This document shows positions 48,900 through 61,652 of a stretch of 64,000 bases of DNA, one piece after another. The stretch is from positions 62,970 through 126,969 of the forward strand of contig MNCI01037581.1 in NCBI GenBank assembly GCA_015680685.1. The letters are read 5' to 3'. Position numbers and translations under genes: made by a program. The stretch comes from Gnetum montanum (taxonomy: Eukaryota > Streptophyta > Gnetopsida > Gnetales > Gnetaceae). The first letter of the stretch is position 1, and each line of letters begins with the position of its first letter. The notes under the pieces were generated by a model. It was not told the DNA's origin. It made no database searches and worked only from the letters and a program-made list of their open reading frames with translations.

Positions 48900-49391
48900 A
48901 CTAGAGTATCACAAATCCACTAGCTCACTAATGGTTCCCAATTTTTATGTAGATCAACCAATAGCTACTTCACCAACCCAACTTTCTAACTTCCTACCAC
49001 TAGTACGACCACTGGTTATGCAAGGAGAATTGCCAACACAACCATATCAAAAGAATGCTACTAGGTTAGCCAACACACAAGATGATTTTCTAGTAAATGA
49101 ACCTAGATCTAGGAAATGTCCATTTTTCAAAACAAGTCCAAAAAGGGTTGAAAGGATGGGAACTTCACCTACATTAATCCCATTCATACATACTCCTTAA
49201 GGAAACATCAAGCTTCCACACTCTACAGATCTGAATTTAACTACTATAATGTTAATTAAAACTACACACATTAAATCAAGATAGAAGTACTTCCCAAGAA
49301 GAGAAAATATTCAAAATGTTCCTTAGTATATCACTAAATAGTAGGCCACAACCATGAAAATATTTACTAGATTCTGGGTTCACAATAGTGG
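48900..49391 (+). pseudogene. protease-proximal remnant of C3 fused to integrase
   Basis: Open piece 48931-49200 (QLSNFLPLVRPLVMQGELPT, then KCPFFKTSPKRVERMG) matches C1 11870-12100. The frame reaches the protease active-site word LLDSG near 49370 and then jumps to the integrase-proximal sequence TIVDATIGTI, so the deletion joint falls directly after the catalytic Asp-Ser-Gly. Confidence 0.65.
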
Positions 49392-50100
49392 ATGCAACCA
49401 TTGGAACCATTTGATATCTACAAAATTGATTTGATGGGATCCATCACACTAATTTCCAATGGAGAATCTTGCATCATAGTGATAGTTGATTATTGTACCA
49501 AGTGGGTAGAAGTAGTTGTAGTCAAGGATTTCTTAACCAAAATAGCTACCAAGTTCTTTCAAAAACACATGATGAATAGATTTGGAGTACCACGTATGCT
49601 CATATTCGACTATGGAACTCATTTTATAGGAGCTATATTCAAAAAGCTAATGCACCAACATGGGATGAATCATAAGTTAACTACAACATACCACCCCCAA
49701 TCAAACAGTCAAGAAAAAGTGAATAAATGAGAAATCACAAGAATATTAATCAAAACTATTAGTCAATTTTGAAAGAATTGGAGCACTAAGCTAAGTGATG
49801 CTCTATCAGCATATAGATCCACATGGAAAATTCCAATAGGATACTTTCCCTTTGAACTAGTCTATGAAAAACTTCCTATACTACCAATCCAAGGAGAGCT
49901 CCTAACTTTTGCCACCACTAGTATACTTGACCTAGACTTAAAATTAGATCAAAAGAAATAGCTCATGAATCTTAACCATTTAGATCAAAACAGACTTGTA
50001 GCTTTGATGAGTAATGAGCTCCACAAGAAATACTCCAAATGTAGGCATGATGCTTGAGCAATACAAGTACCAATCTGACCAAGCAATAAATTCCTCTATT
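49380..50100 (+). pseudogene. integrase of C3
   Basis: Core open at 49392-49730: YKIDLMGSI (first Asp), LIFDYGTHF (second Asp kept, unlike C1), QSNSQEKVNK (Glu). The same TGA after SQF and the same broken codon after CRHDA as in C1 follow. The zinc finger is lost with the deletion. Confidence 0.8.
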
Positions 50101-50261
50101 ATTATCCAAGTCATGTGCCATAGAAAACTAAGTTCAAACCTTATAGGAAGGACCCTTTATCATCCATGTAACCTACCAATCAAGTGTTAGATAGATCTAT
50201 CATCCAACGAGCCCACAAAATCTTATCTTGGTTAATATTCAACAAGTCAAACCATTCTATG

Positions 50262-52480
50262 AACATCCCAACTCCTCTATGGATTCTACCTTAATTTTCA
50301 AACCATTGTTAACCCATTTCATCTTTTGATTAATTGTTTTCAATAATAGTCACAGTGGCATCTAGTTGGATACTTAGGCATTGAACCTTTTTCTTTTCTT
50401 ACTAATTTTCAAATTCTTTGATATCTTTTCTATTCTTTTATAGTGTTCTCATTTCTTAATCAATTTCTATTCTTTGATACCTTCTAAATTCTTTCTACAT
50501 TTTCCTATTCTTATCATTTTTTGTATTCTTATCATTTTTCTATAGCTTTTTATCATCTTTTTGTACATATTTTTGTTGATTTTTCAAATAAAGTATAAGG
50601 AATAAAATAAGATGTAGTCCTACTAATGTGAATATTACCTTATAATATCAAATCATTTGAAGACTTATTCTATATATAGTGAGGCCCCACCATTCATCCA
50701 TTCATTTCCAATAATAAGAGGTTCTTACCATGACCATAATGATATTATTTTCATAATAAACTAAAATAAACTTGTGATCATTATGCTTGGATAGAAAAGT
50801 GAAGAATCAAGTGAAAGGGTGTGACATCAAGGGGATTTTTGGATTCTTTAAGGCTACTATTGTAAGTTATATCTCATTGTCAAGGTTGTCTTATATACTT
50901 GAGTTCTAATAAAAAGCAGAAGTATGTATGCAATAAGTTCTACCTTACCATGTCACTAGAAAGACATGTTATTCATGTGTGAAGGTATTCCTCTGGTAAG
51001 GTTGACATAGTAAAAACATAATAAATAAACAGAATAAAAATTTCTGGGGGTTCCACTGGAAAGACATGTTACCCATGCCTAAATGTAGGTGACTTCCTAA
51101 AAAATAAAAAATAATAATGATAAAGTATGCTATTAATAAACTACTTACTTAAACTTCATTTCCAAGCATTAATAAGCCTTGCAACAGTGGTAGTCTTATG
51201 GTTATTAGTTTTGCGATGATGCAATGCAATGTCATTGGTAACTGATATGGACTTGATTTGAATATTGGATGGAAACACTAATGATTATTTTAAACATACA
51301 TATCACACAAAATTCCATTATGCCTATCATAAGACATCTCACATCATAATTCCACCTTACTATTATATATAATCATAATTCTATGGTTTCATATAATATA
51401 GTGTTATTTTTCATTTTGGTGATACTAACATGAGTATTTTGCAAGATAGATATGTTCTACATTCAACTCCTTGAGTGCCTACAGATACTTATAGGCGTGG
51501 TTATATAAGGGCACAAAGGCTCAAAGCCTACTTTGGGGAGGGTCCACTTATATAACTCTTGTGCTCCATTTCTATTGACCAATTCCACATCATCTTATGC
51601 CTTGAAGATACTTCAATCATGAATTTTTACTTTCCTATATTCTCACAACTCAACATAATTTTGGCAACCCTTACTACCATATCTTATACATATCATTAAC
51701 TTTCTTTGTCAGAGATTCCTTCTTCATGAAATTTTATCATCAAAACCTCATATTTTGAGTATCATCTATGATCAAGATCACTTTAGACCATCTCTACATC
51801 TTCCAAACTATCCAATTGACTCAATTTTTTCATTCAAAATTTCTCAAAAATAAAAAATTTTCAATGATGACATCATAGCTATGATGTATTATGTCCTACA
51901 ATGTCATTGATATAAAATTATATATATATGTGCAAGGAGCTAGAGAAATTTTCATGCTTCTCATTTCTAGCAAGGGGAGTTCATGTTGTTTTTCTAACCC
52001 TATGATAACCAAACTTACAAACACCATAACTCTTTCATCGAAGCTTTGATTTTTGTAATTCTTGAACCTTTTAAAATATTTTTGATCACAGAGTGACCAA
52101 GATAGTCATGGTGAAGATTATTGCAAGTAGAAGAATCATTTTGAGCCAAATTTCTCTAATTCTAGGAAGAGCATATTAATGGTAAGAATAAGAATTATCA
52201 ATTAAAATCTTGATCACCTAATAAAATAAGAACTAGTAAATCTTAACATACCTCTTAACTACTCATCTAAACACACAAGAAGAAAGAAAAAACTTTTGTG
52301 AGAGGCCATAACAATCAAAATACCATTATTAAGGCTTTCTTTTTGATATTTTTCTAACTTTGAAATCATAATAAGAGCTATAAGAAATAATAGGGATAAA
52401 ATTATGATTAATTTCCATAATTGAAAAAGGATTATGAAGTATTTAAAGCCTTCGATATGCTCAAATGAATCTTTGATGAT
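50262..52480 (+). other. noncoding segment between integrase and accessory ORF of C3
   Basis: Uninterrupted counterpart of 23186-25340, including the pyrimidine-rich start, the two aagacatgttacccatg words near 50960-51070, and the 91 bases missing at the C1 single-N join. No coding sequence seen. Confidence 0.6.
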
Positions 52481-52485
52481 TACAG

Positions 52486-54640
52486 ATGACTCCTAATAGA
52501 CCCATAGTAGAAGGATCCTCATAGCATGGAAGTGAAAGACCAAGGGGTCGAGGCAAAGAAGAAGTTGAAAAACAAAATTCACAAGTGGAGTAGGAGGCTT
52601 CATCCTTCAACATTTATCAACAAATACTTGCCATTGAACACTTTGCTTAGGTGGAGGCTGAAGCACCACCAGCTCTAGAATAAGGAAAACACCTCATGTT
52701 GTCAACTGAATGTCTCTAGATAGTCCAACAAAAATCAATTATGTCTATAGTGATTGTGGAATTGAATTTTAGACCATTCATGAAGTTTGCACTTGAGAAT
52801 TTCCAAACATAACTCCAGGCCTCTCCTTTGTGGCCAATTCTATCCTATAATGGCAAATGGTACTTAGGAGAAGCCTCCCAGTTTTGGAAAAGTAAATAAG
52901 ATGATGCCACTATATAAATAGAAGGGGTCTTTGTGCCTTATTCAGTGGAAGCTATTGTGAAGGTACTTAACATTCCCATTGTTGGAGAAAATACTGCATA
53001 GATCTCTACTAGATCTGACACCAAGGCAAAGAAGTTATGACTACAGAGAGCATATGACAAAGATGATAAGAAATGCATTGAATTATGTACTGAGAAAAAG
53101 ATATACTTTAAGATAGGAACTTACCCCATCTTTCCCACAAAAAGATTAAATAGAATCTCCACCTATGTTGCAAGAGGAAGTACCATCCTTATAGGAAAAT
53201 TCAATGCAAATTTGGATCATTTAGCACTCTTGGAAATTCAAAAAAGATTTGAAGAAATGATGGCAAGGAAATTCACATTATGATTCTCTTGCTTTATCAA
53301 AATATATTGCAATCAAGTTAGAATTCTAGGGTATACAAATGATGTCTTATGTAAAGCCTAGAATGCATCATATGCTGAGATGTCCAAGATATTGTCATCA
53401 AAGAAAGATTAGCTAGAGAAGCTAGTAGGAATTGATAGAGTAGTAGGTTCAACACTTATAGGCAATATTCTAGCAATAGGGTAAGAACAAGTAGTACCTA
53501 GTGGATTAATAAGAGATAGTGATGGACCTAGATAGAATACTCCACTAGCACAATAGGACTACAAACCTTCTTTGAGCCACTTGCAGTAGAATGTAGAAAC
53601 CATTAGTTGGAAAATGAGGGAAGGTTCCACATTATATAGAGTAAGAGATAACTCCATAAGGCCCACCATATTAATAGGACCCACTAGTGGTTAGGTATTC
53701 TTACATGTAGTAGAGGATGAAGATTTGGTACAATAAATTTCTGTAATGCAACAAGTTTCCAACTTATACTAGAAACTAAAGAAGAAGCCATAGTTGTGGT
53801 GATGCAACATAAAGATGTAGTAGGAGTAGCAGAGGTGATCACAAATCACATTAAATAATCATTTACTATTTCCATTGTGTCACCAATAGACATCATTGGA
53901 GCTAAAGATGTTGAAATGTAGCCAAAACATCCATGACCCTAGTAGAAGATGAAGATATCTTAGATCGACTATTGGAAATAGGTCAAGTTATGCAAAATGT
54001 ATTTGATATTTCCAAAAATATCATTGTAGTTCATTTAGATCTAATTTGAAAAAAGGATAAGCTAGTCATGATAAAAACAAGAGCCAAACATGTAAAAAAT
54101 GAAATGCAAAGGTTGCAAGCTGAGTTAATATCTTTGAAATTAGAAAGAAGAGACCTCGCATAGTATGTAGTGCTAGACTAGGTGGACAATTTTAATATGG
54201 AGTAGGTAATTAAGTTCATATCCAAAAATATCCAAGTAAAGATGGAGAAAGAAAAAGCAATATGAAATGTATCTATGGTTGAAGTCCAAACTTATGCATA
54301 TGTTAAGGTCATATCTACCCTAGAGGAGAAAAACAAAAGAATTTCTATTAAGAACACAAGGTTGATAGACATAGAGATGCAAAAACATGTTCTTGAAGAA
54401 AGTATCCATCATTTAAGGCAATAATTTATTAGAGTCAAAAACGTTATGAGAAAATTGACCAAAGAGAACAAAATCCTATCAACAGAAGAAGTCTCCACTA
54501 TCCATTAAAAATCAGCAATCAAAATTAGCACATGGAAAAATGAGGCCAAGAAACATAAAATTCTTAAGGAACACTTCAAAGACTAGGTGGACATGTATAA
54601 GGAAATCAATGAAAAAAAATCCAAATGGCTAAAGAGAAAA
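52486..54640 (+). pseudogene. accessory ORF downstream of integrase, C3
   Basis: Second copy of the unidentified ORF (see 25345-27760). Better preserved stretches: NGEWYLGEASQFWKSKQDD, VPYSVEAIVKVLNIPIVGE, KKLWLQRAYDKDDKKCIELC, FKIGTYPIFPTKRLNRISTY and the C-terminal coiled-coil-like part with MEKEKA. Many stops match C1 (for example after ALE, KKD, GPR and LAQ). The last ~290 bp of the C1 ORF region is deleted. Confidence 0.6.
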
Positions 54641-54859
54641 TCAATTAACTTTGTTGTAAAATTGTCATCTCGTCCATGACTAACCCGCAACTCATATCCA
54701 TGGAGGAATGCCTTTGTAAGTTAGCTAAAGGTACTTAAGAAGCATTTCTAGTTGGAAGAGGTGCTAAATAACTTAAGGATACCTATTTCTAATCATAGAC
54801 TAGAAGGTATGGTTTCTACTTATTAGGAAAAGGAGTCCTAGGGTTATGAAAGATAAAAT

Positions 54860-55480
54860 GGTTAATCCATCAAAGATTGGGATATAATGAAATATAGGTT
54901 GAAGAGAAATTTTGCATATTCTCATTAGAGACAAGAAACCATTATGAAGTTAAAATTCCTAGGACAAGGTGACAAGCTTGTTGAAGAATTCTACATTGAA
55001 TTTTGTGATATAGTTCATCAAGATAAGGTAAATTTGGAGAGGAGTATGAATAGGCTTCAATCTTTATAGGAGGTCTTAAAATGACATACTAGTAGGATTT
55101 GTCTTTTTATGAGCCATAAACTCTTGATGAGGGTTATGGCTTAACACTTAAGGCTAAGAAAAAATTAGGTGGATTTGGAAACAATAACAAACAAGCTTTC
55201 AAGGGGAAGGAGAATGGATATAGATGTAATAAGGGATTGAAATCCAAATCTAAAGATAAGAAGGGTAGTGAAGACAAGAAGACTGAATGAGATGATGAGA
55301 AGGATAAAGGCAAGAAGGACCAAGTCAAAGGAGGAAAGGGTTAAGGCGGCAATTCATAAAAAATCTAGTGCTTCAAGTATAGAGAATTGGAACACAAGCA
55401 ATGGGAATGTTCACTTCACAAGGCAGCCATGGGCAAGAATGTGAAAACCATGGAGGTGAAAGAGAGATCAGGAAAAGGTC
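54860..55480 (+). pseudogene. gag remnant with degenerate zinc knuckle
   Basis: KLKFLGQGDKLVEEFYIEF near 54945-55000 fits the end of a chromovirus gag domain. Lys/Asp-rich linker follows, then a CFKYRELEHKQWEC word near 55369-55410, a CCHC knuckle whose second Cys is Tyr and whose Gly is Glu. Frames are broken. Confidence 0.65.
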
Positions 55481-55559
55481 TTTAATGAGGTAATCCTAAT
55501 GCTCCAAAAATTAAGCATGTTTCTAAATTAAATTCTTATGCATGCATGTGGAATGTATA

Positions 55560-55925
55560 TATAGGAGATCACCCCTAATAGAAAATTTTTGTTTTGAATT
55601 GGAGCTAGATGTTTGCTTAGTGAGAAGTGGAATCATGTTTTGATTGATAGGAGAGCCTAGAGAAAATATTATTTCTTCTAGGGAAATTTCTAGATTGGGT
55701 TTGGTAACTAATCCTCATCTAAAACCTTATAAAGTACATTGGTTACCTAAATATTTTTCCCAAGAGGTGAGGGAACAATGTAGTTTGAGATTTAAAATTG
55801 AAGGTTTTCATGATGTAGTGAAGTGTGATGTTCTTTCAATAGATTTTTTTGATGTAATTCTTAGTAGATCTTGGAATTTTACAATGGTGCTCAGTTTGAT
55901 GGATCAAGAAATGTATGGAGCGTAG
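55560..55925 (+). pseudogene. protease and linker of the chromovirus-like element
   Basis: Open at 55644-55925: LGLVTNPHLKPYKVHWL, then VREQCSLRFKIEGF and KCDVLSIDFFDVILSRSWNF, the segment that follows the retropepsin active site in plant chromoviruses (usually ...CDVLPMDACHLLLGRPW). The active-site stretch upstream is interrupted. Confidence 0.7.
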
Positions 55926-56109
55926 CTAGACTTAAAAGAATCCATGATTTGATTCCTATAATGGCTGAACAAGTGAAATAACAAAGCTCACTTAACACTT
56001 CCTTAATACTTCTAGGAAAAATAAAATACATTAAAAAGCATGATGAAACTGATTTTGATTTTTTTGTTATGACAATAGTTTCTGCTAACCATGATGATGT
56101 GAAGGTTTA

Positions 56110-57490
56110 ACTTTCTACAAATATGCTAGGGTTAAAGGAGAAATTTCCCAAGATGTTCAAGTTGGAACTAGATGGATTACCACCAATGGCACATGTAGGA
56201 CATCAAAATGATTTCATTCCTAATGTTACCATTCCAAAGAAGAGAGCTTATCAAATAGAACCAAATTAGATGCCTAAATTAAAAGGGCAAGTAGAGGTTT
56301 TACTTACAAATGGCTTTATGAGGGAATCCATTTCACCTTGTACAATTCTAGTTGTGATAGTGCTAAAGAAGAATAGTGATGAGTGAAGGATGTGCATTGA
56401 TTCTAGAGAATTGAATAGGATAATAGTGAGGTACAAGTTTCCTATTCTAGGGATGGATGAGATCCTTGATGTCCTTAATAATGTAGATATTTTTAGAAAA
56501 AATCAATTAAAGAGTTGATACCATCAAATCAAAATCAAGCCTGGTGATGAGTAAAAGATAGCTTTCAAGATACTAGGTGGATTTTTTGAGTGGTTGGTGA
56601 TGTCATTTGGGCTCATAAATGCACTTGCTACATTCATGAGGTTGATGCATGATGTAATGAACGACTTAATTGGTAAGTGTTGTATTATCTTTTTTGACGA
56701 TATTTTGGTATATAGATCTAATAAGGAAGAGCACTTAATTCACTTGAGAATGGTGTATCTTAAGTTGGAGAAGGCACAACTGGTGATCAATATGAAGAAA
56801 AGTCATTTCTTCAAAAGGAAAATCATATATTTAGGGCATGTGATTTCCAAAATCAATTTTGAATGAAAGCTACCAAGATGAAGGCTATTAAGAATTGGAC
56901 AACTCCTAAGAATGTTAGGGAGGTATGATCATTCCTTGGTTTAGCAAGATTTTATAGATAGTTCATAATAAACTTTAGTTGTATTTAATTGTATATGTTT
57001 ACTTTGTTGAAGAAAAATAAAGATTTTAGGTGAGATAATGAAACCCAAGGGAGCTTTAACTTATTGAAAGAAAAAATTACTAGTGAACCATTGGTTGTAA
57101 TTCCCAATTTTCAAAAGCTTTTTTAGGTGGAGGTAGATGCAAGTAGGCTTGCCATTGGTGGGGTTCTTTCACAAAAGGATAGGCATGTTGCTTTCTTTTT
57201 CAAAAATTTGAATGAGTCAAGGAAAAAATATAGCATATATAAGAAGGATTTGTATGCTATTCTTCAAGAAATCAAGCATTAGAGACATTATTTGTTGTCC
57301 AAGAAGTTCAATTTTATGATAGATTACAAAGCACTTCAATTTTTAAACTCAAAAATGAAGTTAAGTATAAAGCAATTGATGAGCAAGATAGACCAGTAGA
57401 GGGACTATCATATTCAAGATGAATTGTTATTTATGAATTGAAAGTTTTGTGTTTCTAATTGTGATTTTAGAAAATAGAATTTTTTTTAAA
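56110..57490 (+). pseudogene. reverse transcriptase and RNase H of the chromovirus-like element
   Basis: RT blocks in order: LDGLPPMAHVGHQNDFIP, KLKGQVEVLLTNGFMRES, RMCIDSRELNRI, and the open piece 56594-56866 with catalytic FFDDILVY, then HLIHLRMVYLKLEKAQL and YLGHVIS. Both catalytic Asp are kept. A degenerate thumb and RNase H region follows to about 57490 with several shifts. Premature stops are TAA/TAG/TGA at expected Gln and Trp codons. Confidence 0.8.
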
Positions 57491-57499
57491 AGAATTATA

Positions 57500-58524
57500 G
57501 TAATATGCTAAGTCACATGGGTAGGGATAAAACATTGGAACTTGTGGGTGGGCACTATTTTTGGCTAGGTATGAAAATAAAAGTCCTAAAATTTATGAAG
57601 GAGTGCTTGAAATGCCATAAGTTCAAAGGAGATAAACATGTGTATGAACACTATATGCCTTTGCTATTTCCCAAAAATTCATGGAAAAGTGTGTTAATGA
57701 ACTTTGTGAGTGGCATTCCAAAGACCAAGAGTGAGAATGATGCAATTTTTGTTGTTTTGAATAGGTTCTCCAAGATGACACATTTTATTCCATGCAAGAA
57801 GATGAGTGATGCTTCTCACATTGCATATTTTGTTTTCTAACATGTTGTGAAGTTGCATGGTATTCCTTTGAATATTTTTTGTGATAGAGATCCAAAATTT
57901 ACAAGTCACTTTTGGAGTTCCCTTTGAAAAATTTTAGAGATAAAGTTAAATTTTTCTAATGCATATCATCCATAATCTAATGGCCAAACAGAGGTGATGA
58001 ATAAATCCTTACTAAACATATTAAGATGTTTATGTAATGGATAGCCAGACAAGTGAGAGAACTTGTTGTGTCATGCTGAGTTTTTGCAAAATAATGCTTT
58101 TCATGTCGCTATTGGTTAAAGCCCATTTGAGCTAAACTATGAATTTTGTCCAAAGATGATGAATACTTCGAAGAGCTTTGATGATGAAGCTCAACTAAAT
58201 GCTAATTTTGTACAAGAGATGTGGGGTTTCTATGCATAAGTAAAATCAAATCTTAACGACAAGGTTGAAGAGAGAGTTCTCAAGAGGAATGAGGGTAAAA
58301 GAAAGTCTAATTTTTCTTTTAGTGACTTGGTTTTGATGCACTTGAAGAAGTGTTTAAGAGGTATAAACTTCTCCAAATTGAAAGCCAAGAAAATGGGGCC
58401 TTTCAAAATCAAGATTAAAATTAATGATAATGCTTTTAAGATTGATTTACCAAATGATGTTGGTATGTTTTTTATTATTGATATATTAGATCTTGTATAC
58501 TATCATGGACCAATTGGTGAATAG
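57500..58524 (+). pseudogene. integrase of the chromovirus-like element
   Basis: HHCC finger (SHMGRDKTLE, GGHYFWLGMK, CLKCHKF) and core in 57505-57840. The first catalytic Asp of the usual MDFV is Asn (MNFVSGIPK), and the Asp in VVDRFSKM is also Asn. DRDPKF (second Asp) and GQTEV (Glu) are present after a stop at 57840. The C-terminal part is open at 58327-58524 with LKAKKMGPFKIKIKINDNAF and IDILDLVYYH. Two D-to-N changes fit G-to-A deamination. Confidence 0.85.
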
Positions 58525-58529
58525 ATCAG

Positions 58530-59944
58530 ACAAGGTAGAATTGATAAGTTGAATGGGACTATTGATTAGTCCAAGTATTTGATGGAGAGGAAGGCTATTG
58601 CACTCAAGCAAAGGGAAGCTTCTACCACTTGGGGAGTCAAGAGGCATGAGTAATCAATCCATTGGGAGCATTAATCCATTGATGATATTGTATGGATCCA
58701 TGAGATCAAACTACATGATGTGGAAATTTTTGTGTGTTTTGGTGTTTGTAAAAATGTTAAGTAAAATGGAATACAATGTTGTTTGCATGGTTGTATGATT
58801 ATTGTGTTTGTAGGAATACAAACACAAAAACCAAGATGAGCTAAAGAGGACAATCAATGAACTATTTAGAGCTCAAGGACAAGGTCATCCATGTGTCTTC
58901 AAATGAACATCTGAAGAACGTGGACAAGGACTAGATGCTGTACAGAAAAGTTATCATAATCAAAGCATCTGAAAGATCAAGACTATGAACAAGGAATGAT
59001 GCATTTAAAAGAAAAAAGTAGATGAAGAAAGACATCTTTGGGAAGCAGCAGACATCTTGTCAGTATTTAAGTGAACTCAGAAATAGACATCTTTAGAAAT
59101 AACAAGACATCTTTCTCAAACAAAGATGTCTTTCAAAAGGCAAATTCTTCTTTACAAAATGCAAAACATGTTTAGAAAGATGTCTTCCAAAAGATAAAGA
59201 CATATTTTGAAAGACACAGATGTCTTCTAGAATGAAGACTTTAGAAAAAAAATTTTCAGGAAATCAAAATGTCTTCCTAGCATTGAAGGAAAATTTAGAG
59301 AGACATATCAGGCATGAGAAAGATGTCTCCCTTGACCATTATTAATCATTAGGTAGTTGTTGCATGAGTTACGAGATGGATTTAGAAACATGATAGCTAT
59401 AAGAAGACCTTGATGTGCATTGGAAAATGTGCAAGGCTTGTTGTATTCATTATATAATCATTCATAATCATTAAATACTCTATTGCTCCTCATTGTTTTA
59501 TCATTTTGTCTTTATAAAGTGTGTTGTACCTAATTGTACAAGGATCAACAAGCTAAGTTGCAATTCTCCCTTGTAATTCTTATTCTTCTTGCCTTGCAAA
59601 GTTAATGTACTTGAGTTTGTCAGGATCTTGCAGGATTATGTTGTTGGTGCTTTAGTACAACACTATGGTGTGGAACTCTAGATTGTAAAGGTTGTGGAAG
59701 CCTTAAAACCACATTTACAAGCTTGATAGGATCTTGTAAGGCTGAGTGATTGATGTTATGGTACAACACTTCGAAGTGGGACATGAAGACTATATAGGGT
59801 GTGGACCTTTCAACCACATTCTAAGAGCAACAAAGTTCAGAGGTGTGCTTTTAATCTACCCTTTGAGTGTGAAGTACCCAAGTTGGGGAACCATGTAAAT
59901 TCATGTCTGTGCTTTGTGTTATAAAGGTTCATTTTGGGGAACTT
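58530..59944 (+). repeat. 3' noncoding region and probable partial 3' LTR
   Basis: No ORF. From about 59020 to 59335 the word AAAGATGTCTTT or its half-sites recur in both orientations (59031, 59051, 59086, 59106, 59122, 59177, about 59229 and 59320). A tttataaag TATA-like word is at about 59512, then R-U5 type sequence. The 5' LTR needed to fix boundaries is absent. Confidence 0.45.
59020..59335. repeat. cluster of AAAGATGTCTTT palindromic motifs
   Basis: At least eight near-copies of gacatcttt or its complement within about 315 bases; one full palindrome aaagatgtcttt at 59122-59133. The position upstream of a TATA-like box suggests a U3 enhancer-type cluster. Confidence 0.75.
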
Positions 59945-60371
59945 ATTCTTCTTATCATTTTTTCTATTCTTATCATTTTTTTGTAACTTGTTATCATCTT
60001 TTTGTACATATTTTTGTTGATTTTTCAAATAAAGTACAAGGAATAAAATAAGCTATAGTCCTAATAATGTGAATATTACCCTATAATATCAAATCATTTA
60101 AAGACTGATTTTATATACAATGAGACCCCACCATCATCCACTCATTCCCAATAATAAGAGGTTCTTACCATGGCCATAATGATATTCATTTCGCAATAAA
60201 TCTAAAATAGACTTGTGATCATTATGCTTGGATAGAAAAGTGAAGAACCAACTGAAAGTGTGTGACATCAAGGGCATTTTTGGATTCTTTAAGCCTACTA
60301 TTGTAAGTTATATCTTGTTGTCAAGGTTGTCTTATTTACTTAAGTTCTAATAAAAAACAAAAGTATGTATG
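59945..60371 (+). repeat. fragment of the C-family noncoding segment
   Basis: Matches 23440-23830 and 50500-50930 (ttcttatcatttttc words, gtgacatcaaggg(c/g)att, aagtatgtatgca). Homology ends at gtatgtatgca. It borders the chromovirus-like element on the right. Confidence 0.8.
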
Positions 60372-61630
60372 CAGTTGATAGTGACCGTTTGGGACGCGAC
60401 CACCAACAAGTATCCTCAAACAGGATTTAGGTGCCTGCTGGTCTCTGGCAACACCAAGGCCTAGATACCTCCAAATAAACTCAGTAGTTAATATGAATAT
60501 GTGTGTATGCTTTTGCGGTGTGTGGTTGTGTGAAATGTAACGATTGCGTTGTGTGTAAACTACAAATGACTTACTTTAAAGAGATTCAGCCAACTTTGCC
60601 AAGTACTGTGAGTTGTTGAGAGTTTCCTATTTTGTTCAACTACCTAGTCTATGCAGTCCTTATAATACATACTTGTAACAAATAAAATTTTGTTAAAACA
60701 TTTGAGCACAACTCTGCAAATCTACTCCTAATTTTCCCCAAAGAAAGAGATAGTTTCACAAGAAAACTAGAAATAGAGCAAGATTCGATGGAAATAGACA
60801 GAAAAGAAAGTAGATTTGTGTAGACCTCAAATATTTTAACAAGGTAAAATGACACAAGTAAACACTTCACAATAAAGCTATCCCAAATTAAATATCTACA
60901 AATTGTTCAAACTTCCAAGGCTCAAACAAGAAATTTCTTCAAGACAATCCTACTATGCTACCAAAAATTACTACATAAACTACCACGTATTAAGCTACAT
61001 TTTGGCTAGATAATAAATGTCAATGATTGCATTCAATAGAACCTTCGAAAGACTTGACAATTTCTAATTGAAATACCATGGAAATTCACTTTAAAGATAA
61101 AAAGAAAGTATTCTCGTCCCATCAAAATACCAAAGATTTTTTGAACCCTCTTGACTACTGAATTGTTCAACAGCATGACTACAAGAAGAGGCTCTCTTAC
61201 AATAATCCCAATAGCAGTTCCCACACGTTGCACAATAACAATTTATTACTAAAATTATCTTAAGGCTTTTAAACACAAGCGCTTCTATGGCAAAATTTTA
61301 ATAGAAATTTCTATCGGGCAACAAGAACGATAAGAGCAATCTATAAATCCCAAAATTACTTGCCAACGATGATACTATCTAAAACACTAGCTAAACAATT
61401 TAAAAAAAAATAAAACATAACTCATAGAACTATGACAAAGAGGCTGAAATCTTTCCTTTATCAAGCCATCATACAAGCAATTGTCTTTACAAATATTCTT
61501 TATAAATGCTCTTCTCAAGACCCCAAAGTGTGTCATCAAGTGAGAGCCTAAGTGCTAGCTAATAGCTTTTCAAAGTATGATCTCCAAAAATGTGATGTAT
61601 GAGACCTCTGCCTACCCCCCACCCCCCCTT
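60372..61630. other. unassigned sequence
   Basis: Starts gttgatagtgaccgtttggg and stays AT-rich. No coding similarity, no tandem repeat. The small open frames on the minus strand have no recognisable pattern. Confidence 0.5.
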
Positions 61631-61652
61631 CCCCCCCCCCCCCCCCCCCCCC
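61631..61652. repeat. 22-base C homopolymer
   Basis: A run of about 22 C preceded by shorter C runs (cctaccccccaccccccctt). The length is probably inexact in the assembly. The complementary G run could form G-quadruplex structures. Confidence 0.9.

Larger units (their letters stand above)
43068..54712 (+). mobile_element. composite Ty3/Gypsy element, copy C3
   Basis: Collinear with C1 from 44659 and with C2 from 43068. It carries gag-1, LTR-like block, leader ORF, gag-2, a protease scrap, integrase, the noncoding segment and the accessory ORF. Relative to C1 it lacks about 4.06 kb (12275 to 16335 of C1), lacks the LINE, lacks about 290 bp (C1 27490-27780), and has a GC-rich patch replacing about 434 bp. 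Homology with C1 ends at 54712. By eye divergence from C1 is near one base in ten. Confidence 0.8.
54713..59944 (+). mobile_element. chromovirus-like Ty3/Gypsy element, 5'-truncated
   Basis: Partial gag, CCHC remnant, protease-linker, RT, RNase H, integrase and a 3' noncoding region in normal order. The integrase resembles plant chromoviruses of Reina or Tekay type (RFSKMTHFIPC, GQTEV, then MGPFKI...AFKIDLPNDVG) but no chromodomain is visible after it. The 5' LTR and gag N-terminus are missing. It sits between pieces of the C family (left end 54712, right piece from 59945). Confidence 0.8.
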
